Shown: piece after piece, positions 5,410-6,177 of the stretch
Numbering within the stretch: position 1 is the stretch's first letter
Layout: each line of letters opens with the position of its first letter
DNA from: Gemmatimonadota bacterium
GTDB lineage: Bacteria > Latescibacterota > UBA2968 > UBA8231
Length of the DNA: 6,177 nucleotides
Direction: 5' to 3'
Assembly: GCA_009845645.1 (NCBI GenBank)
Contig: VXZF01000693.1
Coordinates: 1 to 6,177 of the forward strand
Made by a program: the position numbers and the translations under genes
The notes under the pieces: model-generated
What the model saw: the letters and a program-made list of their open reading frames with translations, nothing else
Database searches by the model: none
Told to the model about the DNA's origin: nothing

Positions 5410-5907
5410 ATGTTGCGCTTCCTTATCCTCTTGTGCCTCCTCGCCACCTGTAGCTGCTTAATCCGTTCAGCACCGCGCTATACGGCCGACTCCAGCGTGA
5501 CGCGCGAACTTGAAAAGCGTCGCCGCGCCAGCCCCAGCCGCCTCGCGCACGTCGTCGAAGGGTATCTCGGCATACCCTACAAGTGGGGCGGCAACACCCG
5601 CGCTGGCATGGACTGCTCGGCCTTTGTGCGGGCCATTTTCCGCAAGACGTATGGCATTGAATTGCCTCTCACCGCTAGGCAAATATACCGCGTCGGCCGC
5701 CCCGTCAACCGACTGCAGGACCTCAAACCAGGGGATCTAGTTTTCTTCAGGCTTGCCCTCTCAGGGCCGGGCATCTCCCACGTCGGGATCTACCTCGGCA
5801 AGGAGCGCTTCGCCCATGTGGGCGTGAGCACCGGCGCAACCATTACCTCGCTCGACAACCCTTATTTCCGCCGCCGCTACGTCGGCGCTCGGCGCGTCGA
5901 GCGCTAA
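5410..5907 (+). CDS. NlpC/P60 family cell-wall hydrolase with N-terminal export/lipoprotein-like signal
   Basis: A compact protein of 165 residues. Residues 1-16 (MLRFLILLCLLATCSC) form a short hydrophobic export segment. Cys14 or Cys16 could be lipidated, but neither LATC nor ATCSC is a classical lipobox, so lipoprotein status is uncertain. Residues 43-163 are an NlpC/P60 domain: GIPYKWGGNTRAGMDCSAFV holds the catalytic Cys69, SHVGIYLG holds the catalytic His124, and His136 (FAHVGVS) is the probable third polar residue. LPLTARQ, DLKPGDLVFF and the RRRYVGARR end are typical of the family. Such enzymes cut peptide cross-bridges of peptidoglycan (gamma-D-Glu to diamino acid) outside the cytoplasm. 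No SH3 or LysM targeting domain is present. The ATG is 12 nt after the dehydrogenase stop, so the two genes may be co-transcribed, though no functional link is apparent. Confidence 0.92.
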   Translation: MLRFLILLCLLATCSCLIRSAPRYTADSSVTRELEKRRRASPSRLAHVVEGYLGIPYKWGGNTRAGMDCSAFVRAIFRKTYGIELPLTARQIYRVGRPVNRLQDLKPGDLVFFRLALSGPGISHVGIYLGKERFAHVGVSTGATITSLDNPYFRRRYVGARRVER

Positions 5908-5911
5908 GCAG

Positions 5912-5965
5912 CTATCTGAGGTCGTGCGGCGGCACAGTATCCGCAGATGAACGCAGATGAGATAG
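5912..5965. repeat. Short CGCAGATGA repeat with flanking 6-bp inverted repeat
   Basis: CGCAGATGA occurs at 5942-5950 and again at 5952-5960, a 10-bp period, so both copies face the same side of the helix. The stretch is bounded by CTATCT (5912-5917) and its exact complement AGATAG (5960-5965). It lies in the 98-nt spacer after the NlpC/P60 stop. It may be a copy of a dispersed intergenic repeat; similar CGCAGAT-rich segments are familiar to me from environmental bacterial genomes, but that is recollection. I see no intrinsic terminator in this spacer. Confidence 0.4.
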
Positions 5966-6005
5966 GGGCGAGAGAAAATTGCTTGGGCGCACTCGGAATG
6001 TTCAG

Positions 6006-6177
6006 ATGCCCTCTAAGGTGCAATTCCGCCTACTTTTTTTGGCCTGCTTCATAGAGGCCTGTTGCTGCTATTTGGTCTCCCTCGGCGATCTCCAACGCCA
6101 AATATCGCAGATGTGGACCGGCGTCTTTCCCGCTTTTCTCTGCTATGTATTCGCTGCGTATCTCGTCCTGCGACGGG
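6006..6177 (+). CDS. Hydrophobic membrane protein, N-terminal fragment
   Basis: The reading frame from the ATG at 6006 stays open to the right edge (57 codons). Its product starts MPSKVQFRLLFLACFIEACC and has two hydrophobic stretches, about residues 8-25 (LLFLACFIEACCCYLVSL) and 41-55 (VFPAFLCYVFAAYLVL), separated by a short polar segment, DLQRQISQMWTG. This looks like the first two membrane helices of a polytopic protein, with the positive residues just before the first helix on the cytoplasmic side. The sequence is too short to assign a family; integral-membrane glycosyltransferases often start this way, but that is only a guess. The ATG is preferred over the in-frame GTG at 6018; no strong Shine-Dalgarno is visible. 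An out-of-frame ATG a few bases upstream meets a stop after 18 codons. Confidence 0.6.
   Translation, partial: MPSKVQFRLLFLACFIEACCCYLVSLGDLQRQISQMWTGVFPAFLCYVFAAYLVLRR

Noticed and set aside
5994..6035. CGGAAT...ATTCCG inverted repeat around the start of the last gene
   Set aside because: The arms are only 6 bp with a loop of about 25 nt and no U run, so it is neither a convincing terminator nor a riboswitch.

Overview
The window is a GC-rich, gene-dense stretch of bacterial chromosome. All genes have compact bacterial layout, and two of the proposed starts that can be judged are GTG. A predicted exported NlpC/P60 protein points to a bacterium with a peptidoglycan wall. The sequence does not fix the lineage; my impression is an uncultured environmental bacterium with sugar-acid catabolism, but no marker gene is present to prove it.

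Minus strand, right to left (4382 down to 190): a four-gene run that looks like one operon. It starts with an IlvD/Edd-family sugar-acid dehydratase (573 aa, best match to the L-arabinonate dehydratase type). It continues with an enolase-superfamily dehydratase (379 aa) that keeps every catalytic position of E. coli D-galactonate dehydratase DgoD, then a minimal zincin-like metallopeptidase (about 122 aa), and last an ankyrin-repeat protein (about 315 aa) whose ATG overlaps the peptidase stop codon. The gaps are 15 nt, 7 nt and an 8-nt overlap. The first two proteins are unrelated in fold but do the same chemistry: loss of water from an aldonic acid to give a 2-keto-3-deoxy acid. The last two are not obviously metabolic and form a coupled pair of unknown purpose. 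Past a possible weak terminator, the first 32 codons of a fumarate reductase/succinate dehydrogenase-type flavoprotein run off the left edge, also on the minus strand.

Plus strand (4546 onward): a 3-hydroxyacyl-CoA (3-hydroxybutyryl-CoA) dehydrogenase, followed 12 nt later by a small NlpC/P60 cell-wall hydrolase with an N-terminal signal/lipoprotein-like segment. A 98-nt spacer with a short CGCAGATGA repeat follows, then the first 57 codons of a hydrophobic membrane protein that runs off the right edge.

The 163-nt divergent region at 4383-4545 holds candidate promoters for both directions, a 14-bp palindrome beside the plus-strand start, and a small inverted repeat over the minus-strand -35 box. 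I see no tRNA, rRNA, CRISPR array, insertion sequence or phage gene. The most unusual items are the metallopeptidase-ankyrin pair attached to the sugar-acid operon and the pairing of two non-homologous aldonate dehydratases. Neither is clear proof of a new system.
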